Source of the DNA: an uncultured Armatimonadota bacterium
Lineage (GTDB): Bacteria; Armatimonadota; Fimbriimonadia; Fimbriimonadales; GBS-DC
NCBI GenBank assembly: GCA_937139515.1
Contig: CAKZQI010000293.1
Coordinates: 1 to 32,224 of the forward strand
DNA: 32,224 nt
Reading direction: 5' to 3'
The position numbers and the translations under genes were made by a program. Each line of letters begins with the position of its first letter. Position 1 is the stretch's first letter. A model generated the notes under the pieces. The model was not told where the DNA came from, ran no database searches, and was given only the letters and a program-made list of their open reading frames with translations. Shown in pieces: positions 1 through 8,432 of this stretch.

Positions 1-138
1 AATGTTTCCGCGAGTGTCGGAAATGTTTCCGCGAGCGTCGGGAATGTTTCCGCGAGTGTCGGGAATGTTTCCGCGAGTGTCGGAAATGTTTCCGCGAGTG
101 TCGGGAATGTTTCCGCGAGTGTCGGGAATGTTTCCGCA
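1..138. repeat. 21-bp tandem repeat (about 6.5 copies of AATGTTTCCGCGAGTGTCGGR), cut by the window edge
   Basis: Direct reading: units start at 1, 22, 43, 64, 85, 106 and 127, differing at 1-2 positions. The period is a multiple of 3, and all three + frames are open through it (MFPRVSG, NVSASVG and CFRECRE heptads). Confidence 0.9.
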
Positions 139-198
139 CTGGATGCGGTCGGCGCCCCCTGTCCTTCCGAGCCTTCCTCACCCTGTCCTTCCGAGCTT

Positions 199-370
199 GC
201 CCCAACTGTCCTTCCGAGCCGAAGGCGAGGAATCCCAGACTCCTCGCTTCGCTCGGGGTGGCAAGGTGGGGACTATCATTCTGACGCTCCCCTTCTGTCA
301 TTCAGAGCGAAGCGAAGAATCTCTAAAGCCCTAATCAGAGACCCTTCACTTCGCTCTGGATGACGGGGCG
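199..370. repeat. Dispersed 'TCATTCTGAGCGAAGCGAAGAATCTC'-type hairpin repeat cluster
   Basis: Same words recur at 5084-5222 and 22720-23063; spurious ORFs read CHSERSEESLK. Confidence 0.75.
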
Positions 371-502
371 GGGTTTTGAAGACGAACCGAAGCTTGCCCT
401 TCGGTGCTACTACCTGCACCTAAATCAAGCGTTTTGGAAACCTAAACTCAACGAATAGACCCCTGTTAGGAATCCATATTTCCTCTGGTAGACTCTATCC
501 AT

Positions 503-573
503 CAGGAGGTAATCAAACCGATGAGCAAACGAACATCCATACAGGAGGTAATCAAACCGATGAGCAAACGAAC
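503..573 (+). repeat. In-frame tandem duplication of RBS plus start codon (39-bp period, 32-bp identical core)
   Basis: caggaggtaatcaaaccgatgagcaaacgaac at 503-534 and again at 542-573. Confidence 0.95.
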
Positions 574-1414
574 GGCGTTCGTGGTGCTGTTTCTAACCAA
601 CCTGATTTCAGCGTGGAGCCAGATAGAAAAGCCCTCTTTAGTGGAGACCGAGTGGCTCGCTCAGAACTTGGGTAAGGTGCGAGTGATTGACGCCCGCAGC
701 GAGGTCTCGGTTTACCTTCAGGGACACATTCCGGGCGCAGTCTATTTGAACTCGGAGACTTTGCGAGTCTCGCGCGGGGGCATTCCGGGGCAAATCCTCC
801 CCCCTGAGCGCTTGGCGGACATCTTTGGGCAGTTGGGCATCAGCAACAACACGCCTGTGGTGGTCTACTCCAGTTCCGCCGACTCGTTTACCACCGCAAC
901 TTACATCTTATTCGCCTTAGTCTACTTGGGGCATGACCGCGTGGCGGTATTGAACGGTGGCTTTGAGAAGTGGCAGGCGGAAAACCGTCCCCTTTCTCGT
1001 GAGATACCGCGCGTGGAGTTGGCAAGCTTTACCCCCGATCCCCGCCCTGAGTTGACCCGCACCCTCAACGAGCTGAACCAGCTGATAAACTCGCCTGAGC
1101 CTCTGCAAGTGCTTGACGCGCGCCCAAGCACGATGTACCAAGAGGGGCACATGCCAACCGCGCAGAGCTTGCCGATTGGCGAACTGCTCAAATCGGACGG
1201 GAAGGTCGCCGTGTGGCTTAGCCCAGACGCTGTTCGTGAGAAGCTCAAAGCACTTGGAGTAGACCCTCAGCGCCCTATTGTGACCTACTGTGCCACGGGG
1301 CGTCAAGGGAGCCTTGCTTGGTTCACCCTGCGCTACCTGCTCGGTGCGGACGCCACCCTCTACGAGGGGGGTTGGGTCGAGTGGCGCGCCGCAGGGCAAG
1401 CCATAAAGAAGTAA
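560..1414 (+). CDS. Secreted two-domain rhodanese (thiosulfate sulfurtransferase-like); alternative in-frame start at 521
   Basis: Signal peptide MSKRTAFVVLFLTNLISAWSQ; two rhodanese repeats (VRVIDARSE...GHIPGAVYLN and LQVLDARP...GHMPTAQSLP); second domain has active-site Cys loop CATGRQGS, first domain has Ser (YSSSADS). Confidence 0.88.
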   Translation: MSKRTAFVVLFLTNLISAWSQIEKPSLVETEWLAQNLGKVRVIDARSEVSVYLQGHIPGAVYLNSETLRVSRGGIPGQILPPERLADIFGQLGISNNTPVVVYSSSADSFTTATYILFALVYLGHDRVAVLNGGFEKWQAENRPLSREIPRVELASFTPDPRPELTRTLNELNQLINSPEPLQVLDARPSTMYQEGHMPTAQSLPIGELLKSDGKVAVWLSPDAVREKLKALGVDPQRPIVTYCATGRQGSLAWFTLRYLLGADATLYEGGWVEWRAAGQAIKK

Positions 1415-1423
1415 GAACCATTA

Positions 1424-1448
1424 GGGGAGGGAACGGATTGCCCTCCCC
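1424..1448 (+). terminator. GC-rich hairpin after rhodanese gene (possible terminator)
   Basis: GGGGAGGG / CCCTCCCC arms, 9-nt loop; no immediate T-tract. Confidence 0.4.
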
Positions 1449-1525
1449 ACACAGAAAAATCCCCGTTTTAACCCCCGAATTTTGACCCGAGATCGGAAAA
1501 ACCACCTTGCATCGGCTGAAAACTG

Positions 1526-1548
1526 GGGTATAATGAGAGATCATACCC
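1526..1548 (+). promoter_or_regulatory. Pseudopilin promoter: -10 TATAAT (1529-1534) inside inverted repeat GGGTAT-N11-ATACCC
   Basis: Direct reading; followed by SD AAGGAGG and ATG at 1565. Confidence 0.55.
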
Positions 1549-1564
1549 TACAAGGAGGCATTGC

Positions 1565-2386
1565 ATGAGTAATCGACGTGGTTTTACGCTGATTGAGTTG
1601 CTTGTCGTGATTGCGATCATCGCCATTTTGGCGGCGATCCTCTTCCCCGTGTTTGCGCAGGCACGTGAGAGTGCCCGCAAGACCCAGTGTCTGTCCAACG
1701 GTAAGCAGTTAGGGACTGCGATAATGATGTATGCGCAGGACTACGACGAGGCAATCGTAGGCTGGTTCAAGGTTAGCGAGTACGCTGGGCAGCCGTTGTG
1801 GGAGCGGTTCTGGATTGGAATGCTCAACCCGTATGTGAAGGGCGAAATTAACCGACCTGCCGCCGGTCAGCGCTGGACCGCAGGCGCGACCCCCAAGGGC
1901 GTGTATGCGTGTCCCTCTTGGAGCCAGTCCAACTATCTGCGCGGGGCGAATATGCCCGACTGCTACCCTGGCTCGCTTGACCCCTACTTCCCACCGACCG
2001 AGATTTTCTCGCACTACGGTATCGTCTTCCAGATGGCGACGCGCGGGGGCGCTGGCACCCAGCAGAACCCGTACTATCACTATGCAGGTAGCCTTGTCTA
2101 TCCTGCAGCAAGCGGTGGACTGACCCGCTATCTGGCAGAGATTCGCCGACCTGCCGAGACCGTTCTGATGGGCGATGGAATTACCATGCTCGACCGCGGT
2201 CCGACCTATGTTGTGATTGCGCTCGGCTGCGAGTCGCAGTTCATCCACCAAGAGGGAAGCAACTTCATCTTCCTGGATGGGCACGCCAAGTACATCTCGC
2301 GCAACTCCGAGCGGTATCTGATGAGCACCACCGAGAACGGTCAGACCGTCTGGTTCATGCGCTACTACACCTTCTCGATGGAGTAA
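1565..2386 (+). CDS. DUF1559-like pseudopilin (prepilin-type N-terminal methylation domain, H-x-DG C-terminal motif)
   Basis: [42 protein letters not shown]...[25 protein letters not shown]. Confidence 0.92.
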   Translation: MSNRRGFTLIELLVVIAIIAILAAILFPVFAQARESARKTQCLSNGKQLGTAIMMYAQDYDEAIVGWFKVSEYAGQPLWERFWIGMLNPYVKGEINRPAAGQRWTAGATPKGVYACPSWSQSNYLRGANMPDCYPGSLDPYFPPTEIFSHYGIVFQMATRGGAGTQQNPYYHYAGSLVYPAASGGLTRYLAEIRRPAETVLMGDGITMLDRGPTYVVIALGCESQFIHQEGSNFIFLDGHAKYISRNSERYLMSTTENGQTVWFMRYYTFSME

Positions 2387-2393
2387 TCTCACT

Positions 2394-2582
2394 ATGCGAC
2401 GCAAACTTGGACGACTGGCGACCTTCGTTCTGGGAAGTTTCGCGCTGATCCTTGCATTAGGAACCCTCAGCGCCTGCGGCTCTAACCCTGAAGAGAAGCA
2501 GGCAGAAGGCTACTACGAGGGACCGATGCAGCCCAAAAGCGAGCGTGTCGGCTCTCCCGGACAACAAGCCGGCGGCGAGTAA
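2394..2582 (+). CDS. Small lipoprotein with GYYEGPMxPKSxRxGxPG motif
   Basis: Lipobox LSAC; begins 8 nt after the pseudopilin stop. Confidence 0.7.
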   Translation: MRRKLGRLATFVLGSFALILALGTLSACGSNPEEKQAEGYYEGPMQPKSERVGSPGQQAGGE

Positions 2583-2593
2583 TCCTGATATAG

Positions 2594-2621
2594 CGCCCTC
2601 CCACTGAGGGAGGGCGTTTTA
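2594..2621 (+). terminator. Rho-independent-like terminator
   Basis: CGCCCTCCC-act-GAGGGAGGGCG followed by TTTTA. Confidence 0.7.
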
Positions 2622-2634
2622 CTCAGAGGGATCT

Positions 2635-2838
2635 ATGAAGACCAGCCTACGAAATGTCGGTATCCTGATTATCTTGGGCGCCGTGCTGGTGGTAGTGGCG
2701 TTTGTTATGCGCCACCAAGCGGTCCAGCCGCCACCCCCTTCTGCACCGGGCTACTACGAAGGACCGATGCTCCCGAAAAGTCAGCGCATGGGACCTCCGG
2801 GGGGCGGAGGAGCGCCTGGTGCCGCCCAAACACAGTGA
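2635..2838 (+). CDS. Small single-pass membrane protein with GYYEGPMLPKSQRMGPPG motif
   Basis: One N-terminal TM helix (VGILIILGAVLVVVAFVM) then a motif shared with the 2394 ORF. Confidence 0.65.
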   Translation: MKTSLRNVGILIILGAVLVVVAFVMRHQAVQPPPPSAPGYYEGPMLPKSQRMGPPGGGGAPGAAQTQ

Positions 2839-2842
2839 AGCT

Positions 2843-3424
2843 TCAGGGAAACAACTTCGCTAACCACAAGGCATCGGTGCGCGACAGGTCGGTAAACTGA
2901 AGCCCGTGAAACCAGCGCGTGCCATCTTCAGCGGGCATCGTGTAGCACACCTCGGCACGAGCGCTAATCTCGTGATTACCATCCAATATCGGAAACTGCA
3001 GGCTAATCTGAGTCCCTACAGGTAACGCCCGACAGAACACCAAGCGTGCCCCCGACCGACTGATGTTGGTAATGCGCGCTTCAAAGACGGTGTCGTCTAA
3101 GTGGACATGGACAATCATGCTGACGATGTAGCGCTTCTCGGTGCGACGGTCTACAATCGCTGGGGGCGAGGCTAATGCACACACCGCCACAGGCGGATGA
3201 ATCTGTGCTACCTGCGCCTGCACTCGGTAGAGCATCTCCTTCGCAGAGACAAACAGGTAAACGGTCGCCCCCCTTCGTAGGCTTTGCCACTCACTGGGGT
3301 TCCCCGAATCGAACAGGACGGTGAAATGATTTGGGTCAGCAGAGACCAGTTGCCCCTCCAAGCGCATGTTGTGGTTCGGCAAATGTACTTCAACCTTTGG
3401 CTTTGCTCCTTGCGCAGACACCAT
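2843..3424 (-). CDS. PilZ-domain (YcgR-like) protein
   Basis: RRTEKRYIVSMIVHV...ARITNISRSGARLVF...PVGTQISLQFPI matches PilZ RxxxR and (D/N)xSxxG signatures; start chosen at MVSAQG (ORF opens at 3457). Confidence 0.78.
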   Translation of the reverse strand: MVSAQGAKPKVEVHLPNHNMRLEGQLVSADPNHFTVLFDSGNPSEWQSLRRGATVYLFVSAKEMLYRVQAQVAQIHPPVAVCALASPPAIVDRRTEKRYIVSMIVHVHLDDTVFEARITNISRSGARLVFCRALPVGTQISLQFPILDGNHEISARAEVCYTMPAEDGTRWFHGLQFTDLSRTDALWLAKLFP

Positions 3425-3506
3425 CTTTATTACACCTCTGCTGGGGTTATTCCACACTGAGCCGAGAGAATCAACACGCAGGTATAATCGGCGCGGAGGG
3501 ATTCGT

Positions 3507-5015
3507 ATGAGCGTACAACAGACTTATCAACAGTTGGAAGCGTGGGCGAAGGAGACCGCGCTTTTGGAGTCGGTGGCAGGCGTGCTGGGTTGGGACCAGC
3601 GCGTGATGATGCCCGCCAAAGCGGCTCCCCACCGTGCCAACCAGTTCGCCTTGCTTTCAGGACTTATCCACCAACGGGCAACCGACCCGCGCGTGGGCGA
3701 GTGGCTGGCAGAGTTGGAACAGAGCGAACTAACCCAAGACCCCGAAAGTGTGCCTGCAGTCAATATTCGTCAGTGGCGACGGGAATACGACCGCATGACC
3801 AAACTGCCCACCGAGCTGGTGATGGAGTTTGCTCGCACGACCGCTCTCGCCGAGAAGGCATGGGAAGAGGCGCGTGAAAAGTCCGATTACCCATTGTTTA
3901 AACCCCACTTACAGAAGATTGTGCAGATTGTGCGGGAAATCGCTGAGCGCTACGGCTATGAAACCGAACCGTATGATGCCTTGTTAGACCAATACGAGCA
4001 GGGCATGACCGCCAAACAGGTGGAGGCGCTGTTTGCCCCTCTGCGCCAGCATACCCCCGACCTCGTGGCTCGCCTACAAAACGCCCCCAGAAAACCCAAC
4101 ACCGACATCCTGCACCGCCACTATCCCCGCGAGGCACAGGAAAGGTTCTGTCGGCTAGTTACAGAGACCATCGGCTTTGATTGGCAAGGTGGGCGATTAG
4201 ACCCCACGGTTCACCCATTCGCCATACGGCTCGTGCCGGGCGATGTGCGCATCACCACCCGTTATTATGAGAACTTCCTGAACCCCGCGCTGTTTGGCAC
4301 GGTTCACGAGCTGGGGCACGCCCTCTACGAGATGGGACTGCCTCAGGAACACTGGGGTACCCCGATGGGCGAGTCGACCTCGCTGGGCATCCACGAGTCG
4401 CAGTCGCGCATGTGGGAAAACTTCGTGGGGCGCAGCCGAGCGTTCTGGGAGTACTTCTACCCGATTGCGCAACAGCACTTCACCGCCCTACAGGAAGTGC
4501 CGCTGGACGAGTTCGTGTTTGCCGTCAACGCCGTCAAACCGTCCACCATCCGCGTTGAGGCGGATGAGGTGACCTACAACCTGCATATTATCTTGCGCTT
4601 CGAATTGGAGTTGGCGCTGATGCGGGGCGAGCTGGAAGTAGACGACCTGCCCAGCGCTTGGAACGAGCGTTTTGAGAAGTACATGGGCTTCCGTCCACCC
4701 AGCGACGCGGAGGGCGTCCTGCAGGATGTCCACTGGTCAGGCGGGATGATCGGCTACTTCCCGACCTACACGCTGGGCAACCTCTACGCGGCGCAGTTCT
4801 CTGAGAGCGCCGAGCGCGAGCTGGGCGACCTGGATGCGATGTTCCGCAAGGGCGAGTTCCGCCCCTTGCTGGAGTGGCTTGTGCAAAATATCCACCAACA
4901 GGGCAAGCGCTACACCGCGAATCAACTCGCCGAACGCATCACGGGTAAACCGCTCAGTGCCGAATCGCTGTTGAACTACTTCCAGCGCAAGTTCCCCGAA
5001 CTGTACGGGATCTAA
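3507..5015 (+). CDS. M32 family carboxypeptidase (Taq carboxypeptidase-like)
   Basis: HELGHALYE zinc motif (HExxH), M32-like GLPQEHWGTPMGESTSLGIHESQSRMWEN; -10 TATAAT just upstream; start set at MSVQQTY. Confidence 0.92.
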   Translation: MSVQQTYQQLEAWAKETALLESVAGVLGWDQRVMMPAKAAPHRANQFALLSGLIHQRATDPRVGEWLAELEQSELTQDPESVPAVNIRQWRREYDRMTKLPTELVMEFARTTALAEKAWEEAREKSDYPLFKPHLQKIVQIVREIAERYGYETEPYDALLDQYEQGMTAKQVEALFAPLRQHTPDLVARLQNAPRKPNTDILHRHYPREAQERFCRLVTETIGFDWQGGRLDPTVHPFAIRLVPGDVRITTRYYENFLNPALFGTVHELGHALYEMGLPQEHWGTPMGESTSLGIHESQSRMWENFVGRSRAFWEYFYPIAQQHFTALQEVPLDEFVFAVNAVKPSTIRVEADEVTYNLHIILRFELELALMRGELEVDDLPSAWNERFEKYMGFRPPSDAEGVLQDVHWSGGMIGYFPTYTLGNLYAAQFSESAERELGDLDAMFRKGEFRPLLEWLVQNIHQQGKRYTANQLAERITGKPLSAESLLNYFQRKFPELYGI

Positions 5016-5028
5016 GCTCCGTTGTGTA

Positions 5029-5052
5029 GGGGCAGACCTCTGTGTCTGCCCC
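5029..5052 (+). terminator. Hairpin, possible terminator or short dispersed repeat
   Basis: GGGGCAGAC-ctctgt-GTCTGCCCC followed by ATTTAT. Confidence 0.5.
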
Positions 5053-5083
5053 ATTTATCCATAGCCCCTATATCTGCCCTTTG

Positions 5084-5222
5084 AGAGATTCTTCGCTTCG
5101 CTGAGAAAGACAAGAGGGGCTCCAGAATGACAATCCCCACCCTGTCACCCTGAGCGTCAGCGAAGGGTCTATGTCACTCTGAGCCGAAGGCAAAGAGCCT
5201 CACTTCGCTCAGAATGACAGTG
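5084..5222. repeat. Dispersed hairpin repeat cluster (GTCACCCTGAGCGTCAGCGAAGGGTCT / AGATTCTTCGCTTCGCTCAGAATGAC)
   Basis: Same words as 199-370 and 22720-23063. Confidence 0.85.
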
Positions 5223-5276
5223 GGGGAATGCAGGTTGCTCGCACGCTCGGTTTCGGGACACTACCCCCACGAAAGG

Positions 5277-5282
5277 TACACT
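5277..5282 (+). promoter_or_regulatory. -10 box TACACT, 6 nt before ATG 5289 (leaderless candidate)
   Basis: aaagGTACACTtctgctATG. Confidence 0.45.
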
Positions 5283-5288
5283 TCTGCT

Positions 5289-6371
5289 ATGCGCTACAGA
5301 GCCTCTGCACTCGGATGGTTGGCAGTTTGTCTGGTGATGGTGAGTGCCTACGCTCTCGCCCACCAAGCGCCTGCTCAAAATGACACCGTTCTCCCTCGCC
5401 AAGCAAAGCCGACTCGCCCTGCTGAACTGCTGGACACGGGCAAAATTGTCGTGCGGGTGCTGGTGCTGAGTTTCAACCCCATCGTGCTTCAAGAAGGGGG
5501 CAAACGCCTACACGAAGTGGGCAAATGGAACGACCCACGCCAACTCGCCAAAGAATACGCACGGGAGGTCAACGAAGCCAGTCAGGGCTTTATTGAGTTC
5601 CAAATTGTGGAATGGCGCGACCTGGATGAGTTCCCCGTCAAGGTGGATGGCTTCACTTACACGCTGGAGCAGTACTTGGAGTGCCTGCGCACATGGAAAG
5701 GCTGGCACGAACCTGACGGGACGGACTATGAGAAGGTGCTCCTCAAGCACGGCGTACACGAGCTGATAGATAACAACAAGATAGACGAGGTCTGGATGTT
5801 CGGCGCGCCCTATATGGGCTTTTGGGAATCGGCGATGGCAGGACCGGGGGCGTTCTTCATCAACGGGGGCGTTTATGATAAGTTCCCGACGCGTCGCCCG
5901 TTTGCGATTATGGGCTTCAACTACGAGCGGGGTGTCGCCGAGATGCTCCATAACCTGTGCCACCGCACCGAAGCGACGATGACCCGCATCTATGGCGGGT
6001 GGAAGTCTGACCAGCTGGTGCACAACTGGGCGCGCTTCGCGTCGAATGCGCACCAGTCTAACGGCGTTTCGGCAGTGGGTTCGTGCCATTACCCGCCCAA
6101 CGGCGAGAAGGATTACGACTATGCCAACCCGCGCACGGTGGTCAGCTCCGCTCCCGATTGGCTTAGCTACCCCAACCTCACGGGCAAGACGATGCCCGTC
6201 AATCGTGAGACCTGGGGCGGACCCGACTATCACCTCAACTATATGCGCTGGTGGTTTCGCCATCTGCCCCGTGCAAAAGGCGTCAACGAAGATGGACGGC
6301 TCAACAACTGGTGGCGCTATGTGTTTGATTTCACACGCTACGACGAGCGGGGCAAGCCGATAGGCAACTGA
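5289..6371 (+). CDS. Secreted conserved-type hypothetical protein with HxxxH (HNLCHRTE) element
   Basis: Signal peptide MRYRASALGWLAVCLVMVSAYALA; long intact ORF; C-terminal GGPDYHLNYMRWWFRHLPRAKGVNEDGRLNNWWRYVFDF. Confidence 0.75.
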   Translation: MRYRASALGWLAVCLVMVSAYALAHQAPAQNDTVLPRQAKPTRPAELLDTGKIVVRVLVLSFNPIVLQEGGKRLHEVGKWNDPRQLAKEYAREVNEASQGFIEFQIVEWRDLDEFPVKVDGFTYTLEQYLECLRTWKGWHEPDGTDYEKVLLKHGVHELIDNNKIDEVWMFGAPYMGFWESAMAGPGAFFINGGVYDKFPTRRPFAIMGFNYERGVAEMLHNLCHRTEATMTRIYGGWKSDQLVHNWARFASNAHQSNGVSAVGSCHYPPNGEKDYDYANPRTVVSSAPDWLSYPNLTGKTMPVNRETWGGPDYHLNYMRWWFRHLPRAKGVNEDGRLNNWWRYVFDFTRYDERGKPIGN

Positions 6372-6372
6372 G

Positions 6373-7125
6373 ATGCGCAAGGAGGGCTACTGCGCCTACG
6401 GTGCGGGAGTTGTTCAAGCGCTTTTAGAGCGCCTACAGGCAGGCGACTGCGAGGCACTCTTTCGACTTCAGGTGTGCCTGAGCCTGTTTCGAGCGTGCTA
6501 CCCGCCCACGCGCCTTGCGTATTGGAAACGGCGTATCCGACGCTGTCTGCGTGCGCTGAACGCCCTGAATGACCACCAGCAACTGCTCCAGTGGGTCTCC
6601 GAGCAGGAATACAGCCCTGAACAGCGTGCAGGGATCCAGCGCGTGCAACTGCGCCTGAGTCAGCGCATCGCCAACCTCCTACAGCGCGCCGACGAAGCGT
6701 GGCAAAGCCTGCTCCAATCGCACACGCTGAACGAGATGCGTGGGCTGAGCCGAAGGTGGACAGAAACACACGCCTCAGAGCCTCCTTGTCCCGACTACAT
6801 CCACCACACTTGGAAACAGTTCGTGCGTGAGCATCAGCCGGCACTCGCTTCCGAAACGATGGCGTTGGACACGCGTTGGGGCAGGCTCCATACGCTGATT
6901 GTAGGGGCAGAAATTTTGGGGTCTCTGCTGGAGAACCCCGTGCCTTGCGAATGGCTCTCTGAGTTTCAGAAGGTGGGGCAGGAGCGCTTTGTCCAAACCG
7001 CCCAACATATCCTGCAAAGCCTTTGGGAGAGCGAGCAGGAGCAGGTTCGCCAGTTTTATGGGCACACGCGCCCGCTCCAACGACTGCGTCTCGGCTGGGA
7101 GCTCCTACAAAGTAAAGTCTCTTAA
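6373..7125 (+). CDS. Divergent CHAD-domain-like helical protein
   Basis: Arg-rich helices with spacing LFRLQVCLSLFRACYPPTRLAYWKRRIRRCLRALNALNDHQQLLQWV resembling CHAD; start codon 1 nt after the previous stop. Confidence 0.5.
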   Translation: MRKEGYCAYGAGVVQALLERLQAGDCEALFRLQVCLSLFRACYPPTRLAYWKRRIRRCLRALNALNDHQQLLQWVSEQEYSPEQRAGIQRVQLRLSQRIANLLQRADEAWQSLLQSHTLNEMRGLSRRWTETHASEPPCPDYIHHTWKQFVREHQPALASETMALDTRWGRLHTLIVGAEILGSLLENPVPCEWLSEFQKVGQERFVQTAQHILQSLWESEQEQVRQFYGHTRPLQRLRLGWELLQSKVS

Positions 7126-7212
7126 CCTAACAATAACATCGCGTCGAGGTAGAATAGGGATGATAAGAGGACACGACTCCCCAACATCGGGAGCGGGACA
7201 TAGGGTATTGGC

Positions 7213-8304
7213 ATGAAAACAACGAAAGGATGGTCGTTTCTCTTACTGAGTTTGACGCTGGCGTTCGGTTGGGCACAGCAAGAGGTACGAATACTGAACT
7301 GGAACATCGCACGGTCGGTCGGGGCGAACAACCCAGAGAGCGAGCGTCAACCCTACACTGCCAAGATTATGAACCACTTACGCCCCGATATCATGATCCT
7401 GCAGGAGGTTGGGGGCAACACTTCAGGATGGAACGCGCTCAACCAAGAGCAGGCGCTGGACACCTTCATCCGCAACAACCTCACTTTCTTCGGCTCAACC
7501 CCCCAACGCAATCGGGACTACTACCTCTATGTGAACCGCCTTTCGGACGGATGGATTAGCAACGCGATTGTGAGCCGATTCCCGCTGATTTCAGCGACCG
7601 ATGTCTCCATCGGTTCGCCGAACCGTGGGTTGACGATTGGACGCATCGATGTGCCCGGCACCAACGGGCTGGGTGTGATGGGCGTCCACTTCAAGGCGGG
7701 AGGCACCACGAACGATGCCGTCACTCGCCAAACGAACGCCGAGAACACTCGCAATCGCGTGTTGGAATGGCGCCGCCAAAACAGGCGCTCGGCACTCGTG
7801 TTGGGAGGCGACCTGAACGAGAACGAAGACCCCGATCTCACCGCCTCCTTCCAGATTGGGGGCACTCTGCCCGATGGGCGCACCTACGCCCCGATTAGCA
7901 CGGTCAAGTCGGCGCGACTGCGCGACCCTGTGCCCTTAGACGGTTTGGGCACCAAGCGCACCTACCAGATTACCGCCAGCAACACGACTCCCAGACGACG
8001 CTTAGACCATCTATTTGTTTCCGCCACTGAACCGGGGCGCGACCGTATCAACATACTGGAGGCAATTATTTTCAACACGCGCCGAATGCCGAACCTGCCC
8101 AGTAGCTTCAATATTGACGATAGCCCCAACGCCTCTGACCACGCCGCGCTGTTCTATCGGATACGCATCGACCGCTGGCAGAGTATCGGCAACTCGGACG
8201 CGGGCTACTGGGTTCCCGAACCGAACTCGCTCCTGCAGCTGGTGGTGTTGGTTTCGGGTAGCGGGATTTGGTTGGGCGTTCGGTGGCGTCGGGCAAAAGC
8301 CTGA
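7213..8304 (+). CDS. Secreted endonuclease/exonuclease/phosphatase family protein with C-terminal PEP-CTERM-like sorting signal
   Basis: Signal peptide; VRILNWNIA, ILQEVGG, LGGDLNENED, RRRLDHLFVS and SDHAALFYRI are EEP motifs; C-term VPEPNSLLQLVVLVSGSGIWLGVRWRRAKA. Confidence 0.87.
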   Translation: MKTTKGWSFLLLSLTLAFGWAQQEVRILNWNIARSVGANNPESERQPYTAKIMNHLRPDIMILQEVGGNTSGWNALNQEQALDTFIRNNLTFFGSTPQRNRDYYLYVNRLSDGWISNAIVSRFPLISATDVSIGSPNRGLTIGRIDVPGTNGLGVMGVHFKAGGTTNDAVTRQTNAENTRNRVLEWRRQNRRSALVLGGDLNENEDPDLTASFQIGGTLPDGRTYAPISTVKSARLRDPVPLDGLGTKRTYQITASNTTPRRRLDHLFVSATEPGRDRINILEAIIFNTRRMPNLPSSFNIDDSPNASDHAALFYRIRIDRWQSIGNSDAGYWVPEPNSLLQLVVLVSGSGIWLGVRWRRAKA

Positions 8305-8378
8305 ATTTCCCTAGAGAAAGCACGGGATTTTGCCCACAAGGGAACAATTCCGCTTGGCAATCGTCCATAATGACTATT

Positions 8379-8402
8379 GGAGAGCCGACTGGTCGGCTCT
8401 CC
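8379..8402 (+). terminator. Perfect hairpin between EEP gene and pseudopilin (terminator or leader structure)
   Basis: GGAGAGCCGA-CTGG-TCGGCTCTCC; no T-tract. Confidence 0.5.
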
Positions 8403-8432
8403 TGATTACTTCAGCATTAGGAGGAGCAACGA

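Noticed and set aside
2-334. 110-aa ORF MFPRVSE...CHSERSEESLKP
   Set aside because: It spans a tandem minisatellite and a dispersed hairpin repeat; openness comes from the 21-bp period and the repeats, with no RBS or domain. Not called as CDS.
1709-2404. 231-aa minus-strand ORF opposite the pseudopilin
   Set aside because: Shadow ORF: no recognisable domain, and the plus strand has an SD and a clear protein family.
5508-6380. 290-aa minus-strand ORF
   Set aside because: Antisense shadow of the 5289-6371 secreted protein; no motifs.
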